NCBI RefSeq assembly: GCF_001274725.1
Contig: NZ_LGUF01000007.1
Coordinates: 3,508,327-3,572,326, forward strand
Reading direction: 5' to 3'
Length of the DNA: 64,000 nt
Origin: Sporosarcina globispora
Lineage (GTDB): Bacteria > Bacillota > Bacilli > Bacillales > Cytobacillaceae
Of this stretch, positions 1 to 10,314 are shown piece after piece. The translations under genes and the position numbers were made by a program. The first letter of the stretch is position 1. Every line of letters starts with the position of its first letter. A model generated the notes under the pieces. That model was given only the letters and a program-made list of their open reading frames with translations, made no database searches and was not told where the DNA came from.

Positions 1-470
1 TCGGCTCCACCGTCAATTAAACCTCTGGCTTGTTCTTCATAAGCTAGAACCATATCTTCAAAAGTAGAACCCCCGGTTACACTCAGAGTTTTTGTGGTTG
101 GCCCCATGGCGCCTGCCACAAACCGCGGCCATTCAGGAGTAGATATATTGTCTGCGGCGGCACGGGCAATTTCAACAGCTTTTTTATTTAGTTCATAAGC
201 TTTTTCCTCCAGGTCGTAATCTGCCAGAACGATGCTTGTGGCACCAAATGTATTTGTTTCAATGATATCAGCGCCTGCTTTTAAATATTCTATGTGGATA
301 TTTTCAATTACTGAAGGAGCGGTCACATTTAAGTATTCGTTGCAGCCTTCATATTCCTCCCCGCCAAAGTCTTCCGCTGTAAGATTTGCTCTCTGGAGCA
401 TAGTGCCCATTGCTCCATCCATGATGAGGATTTTCTTTTTAAGTTGCTCCTGCAGTGATGGTTTATACAT
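1..470 (-). CDS. metH: Cobalamin-dependent methionine synthase, N-terminal part (gene runs off the window)
   Basis: Partial gene; about 156 N-terminal residues are visible. It transfers a methyl group from methyl-tetrahydrofolate through cobalamin to homocysteine. The visible part is the homocysteine-binding barrel: it starts MYKPSLQEQ, followed by the family motif [11 protein letters not shown], then [16 protein letters not shown] and [14 protein letters not shown]. The ATG at 470 has AAGGAGG seven bases upstream (478-484) and overlaps the stop of the upstream yitJ-like gene, so the two are translationally coupled. It is the last visible gene of the S-box-controlled metI-metC-yitJ operon. 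The paralogous barrel in the next gene makes N-terminal similarity alone ambiguous, but a separate second copy in this position fits metH. Confidence 0.88.
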   Translation of the reverse strand, partial: MYKPSLQEQLKKKILIMDGAMGTMLQRANLTAEDFGGEEYEGCNEYLNVTAPSVIENIHIEYLKAGADIIETNTFGATSIVLADYDLEEKAYELNKKAVEIARAAADNISTPEWPRFVAGAMGPTTKTLSVTGGSTFEDMVLAYEEQARGLIDGGA

Positions 471-2313
471 GCTGTTTCCTCCTTGAAAGCCGTTCGGTCG
501 TCATTCGGGCATAGTTTGATAGTTCTACAGTCATTTCATAGCGCATAAATGGAGTGATAAGGTAGATGCCATTAAACAGCTCCGCCGCGGCATCAATCAG
601 TGACTTTGCAATAGCTATGCCTTCAAGGCCAGCCTTTGCAGGATCATCCTTCAATACAGCCATTCGGTTTCTAATGCTGTCGGCAATTTTAATCCCTGGC
701 ACTTCATTATGAAGAAACTCTGCATTCCGGCTGCCGGTCAGCGGCATTAATCCTATATATACAGGTGCTTTTAAATCTTTTACAGCCTCATGAACCTCCA
801 GTAATTTTTCTTCAGAAAAGACAGGCTGTGAGATGAAATAGTCCGCACCATGTTCGATTTTCTTTTCAAGGCGTCCAACAGCCTTTTCCAATGAGCGGAC
901 ATTGGGATTAAAAGCACCTGCAACTGAGAAGGCTGCTTTCCGGCCAAGGTCTTTCCCAGAAAAAGATAATCCTTCATTTAATTGTTTGATCATACTGATC
1001 AATTCAAATGAAGAGACATCATATACAGAAGATGCACCGGGAAAATCACCGACGCGTGCAGGATCTCCCGTTACGGCCAGAATATCATTTAATCCGAGTG
1101 CGTGCAGACCCATTAAATGGGATTGCAGCCCAATAATATTTCTATCCCTGCAGGTTACATGAACCAGCGGGCGCAATCCAGTCTGCTGCTTTACTAGGTA
1201 GCCAAGGGCCGAGTTGCATACCCTAGGGGAAGCAAGAGAGTTATCTGCAAGGGTAATAGAATCTATACCTGCTTCTTTCAATGCTCTTGCACCATCAAAG
1301 AAACGTCTGGTATCAAGCTTCCTTGGGGGATCAAGCTCAACAATTACTGATGGCCTTTCCATGACAATATCCTGAAGGGGAGGGAGCTCTCTCGATGATG
1401 ACGGCTTATCTGATACAATGACTTTATTGATTTCCTTTACTTCTTTTTCCTTGACTGGCGGCAGCCCTTTTATTGCCTCAGCGAAGGCCTTTATATGTTC
1501 AGGTGTAGTGCCGCAGCAGCCTCCTAGCAGGCGTACACCCTGGTTTCGGAAACCAATCGCCGACTGGCGGAAATAATCGGGATCTCCCTCATAATGAAAT
1601 TTGCCATCTATATAGGCTGGAATACTGGCATTAGGATAAGCCGAAAGATAGGCATGTTTTGGCAAAGGAACACTTTCGAGCGTTTTAAGCATATGATGCG
1701 GGCCAAGCCTGCAATTAATTCCCACTAAATCTGCCCCAATGCTTTCAAGCTTTGTTAAAGCATCAGCTATGGGGGTCTGGTTCTGAAGAACACCCGCTTC
1801 CTGAAGAGACACCTGTGCGATAATCGGCAGATCAGTTTCTCTTCTGGCAATGGCCAGAACCGTTTCAAGTTCTTCAAAGTCATAATAAGTTTCCAGTAAT
1901 ATACCATCTACATCCTCAAGAAGCAGACAGTAAAGCTGCTCACGGAAGCTTCTTTTTATTTCTTCAAGAGTTATCATATTGGGCTTGAATCCTCTGATCC
2001 CGCCGATTGTACCAGCGACATATGTGCTCCCATTGGCAGCTTTTTTGGCAATACGGGCTGCAGCACTGTTAATCTCCTTCACTGAGTCTTCCAGTCCATA
2101 TCGCTGCAGCTTCAGATAATTCGCGGCATACGTATTTGTCTGTATTAATTTTGCGCCTGCGCCAATGTAAGCTTCATGTATGTGCTGAATCTGTTCAGAC
2201 TGTGATAGATTTAATTCCTCAAAACAGCTGTCCGTGCCATAGGAATATAGAAGAGTTCCCATCGCACCATCTGCTATGATTATTTCATTCTTTAATTTAT
2301 CAAGGAAACTCAA
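463..2313 (-). CDS. yitJ: Bifunctional homocysteine S-methyltransferase / 5,10-methylenetetrahydrofolate reductase (YitJ type)
   Basis: 616 residues. The N-terminal half is a homocysteine methyltransferase barrel ([13 protein letters not shown] near residue 12, zinc-site motif [13 protein letters not shown] near residue 270). The C-terminal half is a MetF-type reductase ([40 protein letters not shown]). It supplies methyl-THF and methylates homocysteine for methionine synthesis. An in-frame ATG exists at 2361, but that would overlap metC by 44 bases. I chose TTG at 2313 because GGGGGTGA lies just upstream, only 4 bases separate it from the metC stop, and the resulting length matches B. subtilis YitJ (about 612). 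It overlaps metH by 8 bases. Confidence 0.9.
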   Translation of the reverse strand: MSFLDKLKNEIIIADGAMGTLLYSYGTDSCFEELNLSQSEQIQHIHEAYIGAGAKLIQTNTYAANYLKLQRYGLEDSVKEINSAAARIAKKAANGSTYVAGTIGGIRGFKPNMITLEEIKRSFREQLYCLLLEDVDGILLETYYDFEELETVLAIARRETDLPIIAQVSLQEAGVLQNQTPIADALTKLESIGADLVGINCRLGPHHMLKTLESVPLPKHAYLSAYPNASIPAYIDGKFHYEGDPDYFRQSAIGFRNQGVRLLGGCCGTTPEHIKAFAEAIKGLPPVKEKEVKEINKVIVSDKPSSSRELPPLQDIVMERPSVIVELDPPRKLDTRRFFDGARALKEAGIDSITLADNSLASPRVCNSALGYLVKQQTGLRPLVHVTCRDRNIIGLQSHLMGLHALGLNDILAVTGDPARVGDFPGASSVYDVSSFELISMIKQLNEGLSFSGKDLGRKAAFSVAGAFNPNVRSLEKAVGRLEKKIEHGADYFISQPVFSEEKLLEVHEAVKDLKAPVYIGLMPLTGSRNAEFLHNEVPGIKIADSIRNRMAVLKDDPAKAGLEGIAIAKSLIDAAAELFNGIYLITPFMRYEMTVELSNYARMTTERLSRRKQHV

Positions 2314-2317
2314 AATA

Positions 2318-3502
2318 TCACCCCCGCTGTAAAATTGAATGCTTTGTTTGTTCGGCAGCATGCAGAGCTGCCTTGAAATCTTCTATAATATCATCTGCAC
2401 TCTCCAGGCCAACAGACAGGCGAAGTAGACTGTCCGTAATTCCGCGCTGCTCTCTTTCGCATGGTGGCATTGCTGCGTGTGACATTTTTGCAGGGTAAGA
2501 GAGGATGGATTCAACAGCTCCCAGACTTACTGCAAATACAGGTATTTTGGCATTCTCAACAAATGTTCTCATCAACTGTTCATCTTCAAGCTCAAAAGAT
2601 AGGACGGCTCCTGCATTTACAGCCTGTTTTTTCTGTATTTCATATCCTGGATGATCAGCAAATCCTGGATAATGCACCTTCTTAACGGCTGGCTGCTCAT
2701 TAAGGAAAGCTGCAATTTTCTCAGCTGACTTCACAGACTGATCCAGCCTGACCTGAAGTGTTTTAATTCCTCTCAGAACAAGCCAGGCATCCTGCACACC
2801 CAAGACAGCTCCAAAGGAATTCTGGAGAAACGCTAATCTTTCTGCCAAATCAGGGTCTTTCACAACAGCTAAGCCTGCCACGACGTCGCTGTGTCCGGAT
2901 AAAAATTTGGTTGCACTATGGAGAACTACATCCGCACCTAAAGAAAGCGGTTTTTGAAGGGCAGGAGTCAGGAATGTATTGTCCACAAAAGTTAGAGCTC
3001 CATGTTTTCTGGCAAGTGAACTTATGGCTTGTATATCTGTGACTTTCAGCAGCGGGTTGGAGGGAGTCTCCACATAAAACACTTTCGTATTAGGACGGAT
3101 TGCATCTTTTACCTCATCCGGGTTCGTCATATCCACGAAAGTGTGCTCAATGCCAAACCTAGTCAGCACTTCTGTCGTCATACGGAAGGTGCCTCCATAA
3201 ACATCTTCTGTTATGACCACATGATCACCCTGGGATAAGAGGAGGAACGCTGTAGAAATGGCTGCCATTCCAGAAGAAAAGGCAAATCCTTTTGTGCCTT
3301 CTTCAAGGTCCGCAATGACTTCCTCCAGCGCTTCCCTTGTTGGATTCAGGCTGCGGCCGTAATCATATTTACCAAATGCATCAATATCTTTTTGATGAAA
3401 AGTGGAAGCATGCTGGATAGGCACACTGACAGCTCCTGTTTCCTGATCAAATTTTTGATTATTATGAAGCAATTTCGTCTGGAATGTGTAGTTCGCACTC
3501 AT
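2318..3502 (-). CDS. metC: Cystathionine beta-lyase, PLP-dependent
   Basis: 394 residues, full length for the Cys/Met-metabolism PLP family. It cleaves cystathionine to homocysteine, pyruvate and ammonia. Visible motifs are [24 protein letters not shown] for phosphate binding, [14 protein letters not shown] and the PLP lysine in [13 protein letters not shown]. Its ATG overlaps the metI stop in an ATGA arrangement (3499-3502), which indicates coupling in one operon. Assignment as MetC rather than MetI rests on gene order (metI then metC as in B. subtilis yjcI-yjcJ) and overall resemblance; the two enzymes are close paralogues, so substrate preference is inferred. Confidence 0.88.
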   Translation of the reverse strand: MSANYTFQTKLLHNNQKFDQETGAVSVPIQHASTFHQKDIDAFGKYDYGRSLNPTREALEEVIADLEEGTKGFAFSSGMAAISTAFLLLSQGDHVVITEDVYGGTFRMTTEVLTRFGIEHTFVDMTNPDEVKDAIRPNTKVFYVETPSNPLLKVTDIQAISSLARKHGALTFVDNTFLTPALQKPLSLGADVVLHSATKFLSGHSDVVAGLAVVKDPDLAERLAFLQNSFGAVLGVQDAWLVLRGIKTLQVRLDQSVKSAEKIAAFLNEQPAVKKVHYPGFADHPGYEIQKKQAVNAGAVLSFELEDEQLMRTFVENAKIPVFAVSLGAVESILSYPAKMSHAAMPPCEREQRGITDSLLRLSVGLESADDIIEDFKAALHAAEQTKHSILQRG

Positions 3503-4611
3503 CGTACAGCCTCCCTTACAACCTTTGCAAAAGCATGTTCAAGATCCGTCTTCAAATCTTCTGCATTTTCGATTCCAACCGAGAAACGCAGAAGCCTATT
3601 ACAGACCCCTGTCTCAATACGGATTTCTTCAGGAATATCGGCATGTGTTTGTGTCGCTGGATATGTTATGAAACTCTCAACACCGCCAAGGCTTTCAGCA
3701 AAAGAGATAAGGGAGAGGCTCTGCAGAAAAGGATTTACCCAGGACTCCTCCTTGATCCTGAAAGAAATCATTCCTCCATTGCCAGGGTAAAGAACATCCG
3801 TCACTGCATCATGACCCGATAAAAACTCTGCTAATTCCTTTGCATTTTTTTCATGCCGTTCCATGCGAAGAGAGAGTGTCTTCATGCCTCTAATCAGCAG
3901 CCAGGAATCAAAAGGGCTAAGGACTGCACCTGCAGCATTGTGGTTCATCGCCAGGGCCTCACATAACTCCTTGCCTTTTGCAGCAATTAATCCGGCAAGG
4001 ACGTCATTATGCCCGCCAAGATACTTTGTAGCACTATGGATGACAATATCAGCTCCAAGCTTTAACGGCTGCTGAAGGAGAGGGGTGTAGAACGTGTTAT
4101 CCACAATTAGGAGGATGTTATGCTGCTTGGCAATGTCAGCTATCAAATGAATATCTGTCTGTTCCATCAGGGGATTTGTCGGAGTCTCCAGAAATATTGC
4201 TTTTGTTTTTTCAGTGATTAAACTTTCAACATCTTCCGGATCGCTCGTATTCACATAATTGCTCTGAAGTCCCCATTTCTTGAAGCCTTGTTCGAGCAGA
4301 CGATAGGTACCGCCGTACAAATCCTTGGAGACAATCCATTCATCGCCAGATTTAAAAAGGGAAAGAATGGTAAGGATTGCGGCCATTCCAGAGCTGCAGG
4401 CATAGCCTTGGTCGCCTTCTTCAAGATCAGCAATTGCCTTTTCAAGCAGGTGACGGGTAGGATTGCCAGTTCGGCTATAATCAAAACCGGTTGACTGGCC
4501 AATGCCTTCATGGCGGTATGCAGTGGAAAAGTAAACTGGCGGATTGACTGCACCTGTTGCCGACTCGCTCCTGTTTCCAATTTGCGCTAATTTGGTGTCA
4601 ATTTTATACAT
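3499..4611 (-). CDS. metI: Cystathionine gamma-synthase / O-acetylhomoserine thiolyase, PLP-dependent
   Basis: 370 residues. It joins an activated homoserine ester to cysteine (or sulfide) to start methionine synthesis. Motifs: FDYSRTGNPTRHLLE, CSSGMAAI, LETPTNPLMEQTDI, and the PLP lysine in IHSATKYLGGHND. The open frame reaches a GTG at 4623, but that GTG sits inside the Shine-Dalgarno sequence AAGGAGTGG. The ATG at 4611, eight bases downstream of it, is the better start and gives the usual family length (MetI of B. subtilis is 373). It is the first gene of the S-box operon. Confidence 0.9.
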   Translation of the reverse strand: MYKIDTKLAQIGNRSESATGAVNPPVYFSTAYRHEGIGQSTGFDYSRTGNPTRHLLEKAIADLEEGDQGYACSSGMAAILTILSLFKSGDEWIVSKDLYGGTYRLLEQGFKKWGLQSNYVNTSDPEDVESLITEKTKAIFLETPTNPLMEQTDIHLIADIAKQHNILLIVDNTFYTPLLQQPLKLGADIVIHSATKYLGGHNDVLAGLIAAKGKELCEALAMNHNAAGAVLSPFDSWLLIRGMKTLSLRMERHEKNAKELAEFLSGHDAVTDVLYPGNGGMISFRIKEESWVNPFLQSLSLISFAESLGGVESFITYPATQTHADIPEEIRIETGVCNRLLRFSVGIENAEDLKTDLEHAFAKVVREAVR

Positions 4612-4637
4612 GCTTGTAACCACTCCTTAATAGAAAT

Positions 4638-4665
4638 AAAAAAAAGCCTTCTATAAGAAGAAGAC
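4638..4665 (-). terminator. S-box-controlled intrinsic terminator upstream of metI
   Basis: In the transcript, GTCTTCT (4659-4665) pairs with AGAAGGC (4646-4652) around a six-base loop, followed at once by eight U residues (4638-4645). The 5' arm of this hairpin is part of CTTCTTCTTAT (4653-4663), which is exactly complementary to ATAAGAAGAAG (4682-4692) at the riboswitch 3' end. That alternative 11-bp pairing is the antiterminator. Confidence 0.85.
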
Positions 4666-4687
4666 TTTTAAACTTGTTCAGCTTCTT

Positions 4688-4800
4688 CTTATCTTTCAAG
4701 TCTCTAATAAACTTGCAGGAATTAGCACCTTTTCAATCAAAAAAATGATTGCTGGTTGCTGAGGCGTCATCGGGCCTTACCCTCGACCTCTCTGGATAAG
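4688..4800 (-). ncRNA. SAM-I (S-box) riboswitch
   Basis: The transcript carries the S-box landmarks in order: CTTATCCAGAGAGGTCGAGG, then GGCCCGATGACGCCTCAGCA, then AAGGTGCTAATTCC, and a closing GAAAGATAAG. P1 forms between CTTATC at the 5' end (4795-4800) and GATAAG at the 3' end (4688-4693). The 3' P1 strand is shared with the antiterminator, so SAM binding should free the terminator and switch off metI-metC-yitJ-metH. This is the known S-box mechanism read directly from the bases. Confidence 0.96.
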
Positions 4801-4825
4801 AAATCAAATATTAAATTTTCTCTAA

Positions 4826-4855
4826 ACTTTACTACAGTAAACTGCTAATAGTCAA
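4826..4855 (-). promoter_or_regulatory. Sigma-A promoter of the methionine operon
   Basis: TTGACT (4850-4855) and TAAAGT (4826-4831) on the minus strand are separated by 18 bases and lie about 25 bases before the riboswitch. The -10 matches four of six consensus positions. Confidence 0.6.
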
Positions 4856-4941
4856 CACTTTTTTGAATATTTTATGTTATAAAAAGATTTATTCAGCTGT
4901 CTTTGAGCCGCTTTCATTTTCCAGGGGGAATAAAAAATTTT

Positions 4942-4975
4942 AAAAAACTTTCCATCCCATGCTGGAAAGTTTTTT
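4942..4975 (-). terminator. Intrinsic terminator after sspH
   Basis: A perfect 13-bp stem (AAAAAACTTTCCA with TGGAAAGTTTTTT) and an eight-base loop, with a T run, lies nine bases past the sspH stop. Confidence 0.85.
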
Positions 4976-4983
4976 AGTAGAAT

Positions 4984-5163
4984 TCATTCCTCAATCAAAT
5001 TGTTAACTGGCACATTCATTTCTTTTTCCGGATCTGCTTTTGTGTAAATGCGGGCTGTCTTAGTCTGCTCATCTACATGCTGAATGACGATGGGAGTGCC
5101 ATTGAACGTCACACTGTGCATTTCCACAGACTCAGCAATCTCTTTTGCTCTGCCAATATTCAT
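4984..5163 (-). CDS. sspH: Small acid-soluble spore protein, SspH family
   Basis: 59 residues, MNIGRAKEIAESVEMHS at the start and GTPIVIQHVDEQTKTARIY in the middle, both typical of the H-type minor SASP. These proteins are made in the forespore under sigma-G and packed into the spore core. A longer reading from 5208 is possible, but the ATG at 5163 has AGGAGG seven bases upstream (5171-5176) and gives the family length and N-terminus. It stands alone with its own terminator. Confidence 0.9.
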   Translation of the reverse strand: MNIGRAKEIAESVEMHSVTFNGTPIVIQHVDEQTKTARIYTKADPEKEMNVPVNNLIEE

Positions 5164-5325
5164 GAAATAACCTCCTGAATTGAATAATCTTAATGTGTCT
5201 TTAAACACATATAATATTCTTTTTAATAACGACTGGCATAAAATGTTAGAAGTAGATCGCTTTAAAGTTCAGAATATTTCATTTATAATGAAGGAAAATA
5301 ATTTTTTTCTTGGGGGGAAGCGTTT

Positions 5326-5565
5326 ATGCAAGAACATAGTCACTGCCGCCACAGATTTGCTGAAACGGAGGGACCTGCAGTTTACCAAACAATGGATGGC
5401 ATTGAAGTGAATATTACTGGTTCTATGTTCCAAAAATGCACAACTTGCGGCCATTTTGATTTTCCTGTGGATACAAGAGAAGCGATTGAATCTTCCCTAA
5501 AAGAAAACAGAAAAAATCCTAATGAAGCGAAACAGATCTATATTAACTTAGTTGAGACTTTTTAA
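5326..5565 (+). CDS. Small conserved-looking protein of unknown function with a CxxC knuckle
   Basis: 79 residues; I do not recognise the family. GGGGGGAA lies seven bases before the ATG and a strong terminator follows directly, so it is very likely expressed. It contains HSHCRHRF near the N-terminus and CTTCGHFDFP in the middle; these cysteines and histidines could bind one zinc ion. The C-terminal third is helical and charged. It lies between the divergent sspH and the odhAB operon with no obvious link to either. Confidence 0.7.
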   Translation: MQEHSHCRHRFAETEGPAVYQTMDGIEVNITGSMFQKCTTCGHFDFPVDTREAIESSLKENRKNPNEAKQIYINLVETF

Positions 5566-5595
5566 AGCCGAACAGCACTTCGGCTTTTTTATTTT
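5564..5595 (+). terminator. Intrinsic terminator
   Basis: AAAGCCGAA pairs with TTCGGCTTT (5579-5587) around a six-base loop and is followed by a T run. It ends the 5326-5565 gene. Confidence 0.88.
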
Positions 5596-5726
5596 TGCCT
5601 CTTCTAAAACCACCAAGTTACTTCTTAATTTATATTTGTTTAACATTTAACAAAATATTTTATTAGAATAAGTAATTGTTAAATAAATTTTTTTTATGGT
5701 TTTCCACTATATTCATGTTTTTATCT

Positions 5727-5755
5727 TTGTACAACTACATTTTCCGTGTTAGAAT
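5727..5755 (+). promoter_or_regulatory. Sigma-A promoter of odhAB
   Basis: TTGTAC (5727-5732), a 17-base spacer and TAGAAT (5750-5755). Transcription should begin near 5762, about 140 bases before the odhA start. The remaining A+T-rich sequence between 5596 and 5901 shows no gene I can support. Confidence 0.7.
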
Positions 5756-5760
5756 AGCTG

Positions 5761-5774
5761 TGGAAACGTTTTAT
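5761..5774 (+). promoter_or_regulatory. Candidate CcpA cre site at the odhAB transcription start
   Basis: TGGAAACGTTTTAT has the AAACGTTT core of cre sites and overlaps the predicted +1. CcpA bound there would block initiation, which fits carbon catabolite repression of the TCA cycle. The outer bases are imperfect. Confidence 0.5.
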
Positions 5775-5901
5775 CCTCTGAAAAATATTATTATTCGTAA
5801 AAATAAAACGTTAATGCATCATCTAGATGGGTATTGTATTTCAGGGGAGAAAAACGTATTAAAATTATTTACTTTAAAAACAGTTATGGAGGTAATTTTC
5901 C

Positions 5902-8745
5902 ATGAAAAAGCCATCGAATGGTGAGGGACCTTTTGAACAAGGATTTCATGGCCCAAACCTTGGCTACGTTATTGAATTATATGAAAGATATCTAGAGGAT
6001 CCAACATCAATCGATCCTGAAATGAAAGAGTACTTTGAAAAAAATGGTTCCCCTCTGGTGAGTGAAGGAACTTCCCAAATTACTTCATCGGCAAATCAGC
6101 CAATGAATGCCGGACAGCTTGAAAAAACAATTGCTGCAATTCGCCTTGCTGATAATATCCGCACATATGGCCACTTGGCTGCCGAGATTTATCCGCTGGG
6201 AAACAATAAATCTGAAAAAGCATTATTCGAACTGAGCAGATATGGCTTAACTGAAAATGACTTAAAGGATATCCCTGCTGGTGTCATTACTAAAGACGCC
6301 ACTTATCCATTACGCAACGGACTTGAAGCAATTGAATTCTTGAAAAGTGCTTATATGGGACCAATTGCTTTTGAATTCCAGCATATATTTGATGAAAACG
6401 AAAAAGACTGGCTTCGCCGCAAAATAGGGGCCAACAGCCACAAACTGTCAATGCAAAAAGCGGAAAAACTTAAAGTTTTAAGAAGACTTACAGAAGTTGA
6501 GGAATTTGAAAAGTTCCTTCATAAAACATTCGTCGGACAGAAAAGATTCTCAATTGAGGGTCTTGATACAATGGTTCCTTTACTGGATGAAATTGTTTCT
6601 GAATCCGTTTCTGATGGAGCCAAAACGATCAACATCGGCATGGCGCACCGCGGAAGATTGAACGTTCTAGCCCATGTGCTTGGCAAGCCGTATGAAATGA
6701 TCTTCGCCGAATTCCAGCATGCGCCAAATAAAGAACTAGTTCCTTCTGAAGGATCTATCGGAATCAATTACGGATGGACAGGCGACGTAAAATATCACCT
6801 CGGTCTTGATAAACAGATCAAAGATGAAAATACCACCATCGCCAGACTGACATTAGCTAATAATCCAAGTCATCTTGAATTTGTAGGTTCACTAGTTGAA
6901 GGATACACAAGAGCTTCACAGGACAATAGAACAAAGGCAGGTTATCCCGTAGTAGATGCGAAAGCTGCTTTAGCTATTATCATTCATGGAGACGCAGCAT
7001 TCCCAGGGCAGGGAATTGTAGCAGAGACATTGAACCTTGGGCAGCTGACTGGCTATAACACTGGCGGATCAATCCATATCATTGCCAATAATACAATTGG
7101 GTTCACAACTGAATCTCATGATTCACGTTCTACCCGATATGCAAGTGATCTTGCCAAAGGATATGAAATGCCAATTCTTCATGTTAATGCAGATGAACCG
7201 GAAGCTGTAGTTGCAGCAGCAAGAATAGCTTGTGAATATCGTGCTAAATTCCAAAAGGATATCCTTATCGACTTAATCGGTTACCGCAGATTTGGGCATA
7301 ACGAGATGGACGAGCCTATGACGACTAATCCGCTTATGTATAATATAATCCGCAAGCGTCCAACCGTGAAAGCGCTATATGCCGATAAGCTTCTAAATGA
7401 AAAGACCATTTCTAAAGAAGAATCTGAAGGCATTCAAAATGAAGTATTGGAAAAAATGAAGACGGCCTATGAAAAAGTGCCAAAAGAAAAGAAGGAAGCG
7501 GAGCCAACCAATCCTCCAGGAACAGTCGAAAAGGGACTGCCAAAAATAAGTACAGCTGTTCCGATCGAAACTCTTAAGCAAATAAATGAAGAACTGTTAA
7601 AATGGCCTGAGGATTTCAAAGTGTTTGATAAACTGGGCAAGATTTTACAGCGCAGAATGGAAGCGCTCGAAGGAAACGGCAAGATTGATTGGGGACTTGC
7701 CGAAACACTGGCTTTTGCAACCGTTTTATCTGATGGTACCCCTGTCAGATTAACTGGCCAGGATTCAGAGAGAGGAACCTTTGCACAGAGAAACGTTGTC
7801 CTTCATGATCATACAACCGGAAAAGCATATTCACCTTTGCACAAGCTTTCAACTGCGAAGGCATCTTTCGCTGTTCATAATAGCCCATTATCTGAAGCTG
7901 CTGTTGTGGGATTTGAATATGGTTATAATGTATTTGCTCCTGAAACGCTTGTTTTATGGGAAGCTCAATATGGTGATTTTGCCAACGCAGCACAGGTAAT
8001 GTTTGACCAGTTTATTGCTGCAGGCCGTGCTAAATGGGGTCAAAAATCAGGTCTTGTCATGCTTCTTCCTCATGGATATGAAGGACAGGGGCCTGAACAT
8101 TCAAGTGCCCGCCTGGAAAGATTTTTGACTCTTGCAGCTGAAAATAACTGGACAGTTGCAAATCTTTCTTCATCAGCGCAGTACTTCCATATCTTGAGAA
8201 GGCAGGCTGCAATTCTCGGAAAAGAGGAAGTTCGCCCGTTAGTGATCATGTCTCCTAAGAGTCTGTTGCGCAATCCGAATGTCGCATCAAATGGACTTGA
8301 ATTGAGCGAAGGAGAATTCAGGTCCGTTGTTGAACAGCCTGGCTTGGGTCAAATTCACGAAAAAGTGAAACGCATAATTCTTGGGACAGGTAAGATCACA
8401 ATTGATTTAGCTGAAAACCTGAAAAACTATCAAGATCAGGATTGGTTCCATATTTTACGTGTGGAAGAAATTTATCCTTTCCCAATGAATCAAATTAAAG
8501 AAATTCTAACCCGCTATCCGAATGTGGAAGAAATCGTCTGGATTCAGGAAGAACCAAAAAATATGGGTGCATGGAATTTCGTTGAACCTAGACTGAAAGA
8601 AATCGCCGGCAGCGATATCAATGTCAGCTACATTGGAAGAAGACGCCGTTCAAGCCCGGCAGAAGGTGACCCGACTGTTCATAAGACAGAACAAGCACGA
8701 ATAATAGATGAAACTTTAACACGCAAGCATGAAGGAGGAAATTAA
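5902..8745 (+). CDS. odhA: 2-oxoglutarate dehydrogenase E1 component
   Basis: 947 residues, full length. This thiamine-diphosphate enzyme decarboxylates 2-oxoglutarate in the TCA cycle and passes the succinyl group to OdhB. Family motifs include the N-terminal [29 protein letters not shown] [24 protein letters not shown], the ThDP motif [17 protein letters not shown] with TIGFTT, and [17 protein letters not shown] in the C-terminal half. TGGAGG precedes the ATG. The gene ends a single base before the GTG start chosen for odhB, so the two form a tightly coupled pair. The promoter and cre-like site are described separately. Confidence 0.97.
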   Translation: MKKPSNGEGPFEQGFHGPNLGYVIELYERYLEDPTSIDPEMKEYFEKNGSPLVSEGTSQITSSANQPMNAGQLEKTIAAIRLADNIRTYGHLAAEIYPLGNNKSEKALFELSRYGLTENDLKDIPAGVITKDATYPLRNGLEAIEFLKSAYMGPIAFEFQHIFDENEKDWLRRKIGANSHKLSMQKAEKLKVLRRLTEVEEFEKFLHKTFVGQKRFSIEGLDTMVPLLDEIVSESVSDGAKTINIGMAHRGRLNVLAHVLGKPYEMIFAEFQHAPNKELVPSEGSIGINYGWTGDVKYHLGLDKQIKDENTTIARLTLANNPSHLEFVGSLVEGYTRASQDNRTKAGYPVVDAKAALAIIIHGDAAFPGQGIVAETLNLGQLTGYNTGGSIHIIANNTIGFTTESHDSRSTRYASDLAKGYEMPILHVNADEPEAVVAAARIACEYRAKFQKDILIDLIGYRRFGHNEMDEPMTTNPLMYNIIRKRPTVKALYADKLLNEKTISKEESEGIQNEVLEKMKTAYEKVPKEKKEAEPTNPPGTVEKGLPKISTAVPIETLKQINEELLKWPEDFKVFDKLGKILQRRMEALEGNGKIDWGLAETLAFATVLSDGTPVRLTGQDSERGTFAQRNVVLHDHTTGKAYSPLHKLSTAKASFAVHNSPLSEAAVVGFEYGYNVFAPETLVLWEAQYGDFANAAQVMFDQFIAAGRAKWGQKSGLVMLLPHGYEGQGPEHSSARLERFLTLAAENNWTVANLSSSAQYFHILRRQAAILGKEEVRPLVIMSPKSLLRNPNVASNGLELSEGEFRSVVEQPGLGQIHEKVKRIILGTGKITIDLAENLKNYQDQDWFHILRVEEIYPFPMNQIKEILTRYPNVEEIVWIQEEPKNMGAWNFVEPRLKEIAGSDINVSYIGRRRRSSPAEGDPTVHKTEQARIIDETLTRKHEGGN

Positions 8746-8746
8746 G

Positions 8747-10000
8747 GTGGCAGAAATCAAAGTTCCAGAATTGGCGGAATCCATTACAGAAGGTACGGTG
8801 GCACAGTGGCTAAAACAGCCTGGTGAAACAGTTAATAAAGGGGATTATGTTGTAGAACTTGAAACCGATAAAGTAAACGTTGAAATCATTTCCGAACATA
8901 GCGGTGTTTTACAGGAAATCAAAGCACAGGAAGGCGACACCGTTAATGTAGGTGAAACCATCGCTATCGTTAATGAAAGCGGACAAGCTGCACCTGCTCC
9001 AGAAAAAACGGAAGAAAAGCCTGAAGCGCCTAAAGCTGAACAGCCTAAAGCAGAGCAACAGCCCGAACAGCCAGCGGCTGAGGAAAAAGCTGGCGGACAG
9101 CGTCCGATTGCTTCTCCGGCAGCACGCAAAATGGCAAGAGAAAAAGGGATTGACCTAAGCCAGGTGCCAACAGCTGATCCACTGGGCAGAATCAGAACCC
9201 AGGATGTTGAATCCTTCAACCCTAATCAAGCAAAACAGCAAGCTCAGCCGCAAAAACCTGCAGCAGCTTCAAAACCTGCTGAACAGCCGGCTGGCGGAAA
9301 AGAAGTGGAACGAATCAAAATGTCACGCCGCCGGCAGACAATTGCAAACCGCCTTGTAGAAGTTCAGCAAACTGCAGCGATGCTGACAACATTCAATGAA
9401 GTTGACATGACAAATGTGATGAACCTTCGCAAGATGCGAAAAGATAAATTCTATGAAGAGAATGATGTAAAACTTGGCTTCATGTCATTTTTCACAAAAG
9501 CGGTAGTTGCAGCACTTAAGAAAAACCCTTATTTAAATGCTGAAATTCAAGGAAATGAAATTGTTCTTAAGAAATTCTATGACATCGGAATCGCCGTGTC
9601 AGCACCAGAAGGTCTTGTGGTTCCGGTTGTACGTGATGCAGACCGCAAAAACTTTGCAGAAATCGAAAAGGATATTATGGACCTTGCGACTAAGGCAAGA
9701 GACAACAAACTTGCCTTATCAGACCTGCAGGGAGGAAGCTTTACGATCACAAATGGCGGTGTATTTGGCTCAATGATGTCTACACCAATCCTGAACGGAC
9801 CTCAGGTTGGTATTCTTGGAATGCATTCCATCCAGTTGCGTCCGGTTGCAATTGATGCTGAAAGAATGGAAAACCGTCCAATGATGTATATCGCACTTTC
9901 CTATGACCACCGTATTGTTGACGGAAAAGAAGCTGTTACATTCCTGAAACGTGTCAAGGAACTGATTGAAGATCCAGAAAGCCTTCTATTTGAAGCATAA
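8747..10000 (+). CDS. odhB: 2-oxoglutarate dehydrogenase E2, dihydrolipoyllysine succinyltransferase
   Basis: 417 residues, identical in length to B. subtilis OdhB when read from the GTG at 8747. An upstream in-frame ATG (8729) is rejected because the Shine-Dalgarno AAGGAGG (8732-8738) lies between the two, eight bases before the GTG. Domains: an N-terminal lipoyl domain with lipoyl-lysine K42 in [11 protein letters not shown], an Ala/Pro/Glu/Lys linker (about 80-115), a peripheral subunit-binding domain ([19 protein letters not shown]), a second linker, and the catalytic acyltransferase domain ending with the active-site motif [12 protein letters not shown]. It forms the core of the OGDH complex; E3 is encoded elsewhere. 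Confidence 0.97.
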   Translation: MAEIKVPELAESITEGTVAQWLKQPGETVNKGDYVVELETDKVNVEIISEHSGVLQEIKAQEGDTVNVGETIAIVNESGQAAPAPEKTEEKPEAPKAEQPKAEQQPEQPAAEEKAGGQRPIASPAARKMAREKGIDLSQVPTADPLGRIRTQDVESFNPNQAKQQAQPQKPAAASKPAEQPAGGKEVERIKMSRRRQTIANRLVEVQQTAAMLTTFNEVDMTNVMNLRKMRKDKFYEENDVKLGFMSFFTKAVVAALKKNPYLNAEIQGNEIVLKKFYDIGIAVSAPEGLVVPVVRDADRKNFAEIEKDIMDLATKARDNKLALSDLQGGSFTITNGGVFGSMMSTPILNGPQVGILGMHSIQLRPVAIDAERMENRPMMYIALSYDHRIVDGKEAVTFLKRVKELIEDPESLLFEA

Positions 10001-10007
10001 TAAAAAT

Positions 10008-10042
10008 AAAACCAGGGCGGAATTCCGCTCTGGTTTATTTTT
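10008..10042 (+). terminator. Terminator of odhAB
   Basis: AAACCAGGGCGG and CCGCTCTGGTTT fold with an AATT loop and a run of T follows. Confidence 0.85.
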
Positions 10043-10111
10043 ATTATGGAAAATTATTTGCATTAAGGAAACATTGTACTTGTTATGAATAATATATTTA
10101 AAAAGCAGGTG

Positions 10112-10246
10112 ATGAGCTTGAGACGAAGGCAAATGAAAATACTTCAATATAGCACGGTATTAAAAAAATTAGGGGTGCTTAGTGAACAAGAGTATGAAAA
10201 TATAAAAAAAGCAAATAAATTGCCAAAATCCGTGCGGAAATATTAA
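10112..10246 (+). CDS. Very small basic protein with a SHOCT-like helical motif, unknown
   Basis: About 42-44 residues ending RSVRKY-like (PKSVRKY). The segment VLKKLGVLSEQEYENIKKA resembles the short SHOCT-type motif (helix, acidic turn, helix), but I cannot assign a family firmly. The start is uncertain: ATG 10112, TTG 10118 (better spacing from AGGTGATG) or even ATG 10085, all in frame. The N-terminus is rich in arginine. It sits alone between the odhAB terminator and a convergent Sda-like gene. Confidence 0.5.
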   Translation: MSLRRRQMKILQYSTVLKKLGVLSEQEYENIKKANKLPKSVRKY

Positions 10247-10269
10247 AAAAAGCGGGAATAGCTCCCGCT
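10245..10269 (-). terminator. Terminator of the Sda-like gene
   Basis: AGCGGGA (10251-10257) pairs with TCCCGCT (10263-10269). On the minus strand it is followed by a run of six T. Confidence 0.8.
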
Positions 10270-10314
10270 CTACATACTCACTAAGTATTTGGCAAATTAA
10301 TATGAAATAGAAAC

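Noticed and set aside
3392..3822. Overlapping 112- and 132-residue plus-strand frames
   Set aside because: They are antisense to metC and metI, which have complete family motifs.
5676..5924. 82-residue frame before odhA
   Set aside because: No ribosome site, very A+T-rich composition, covers the odhAB promoter and overlaps the real odhA start.
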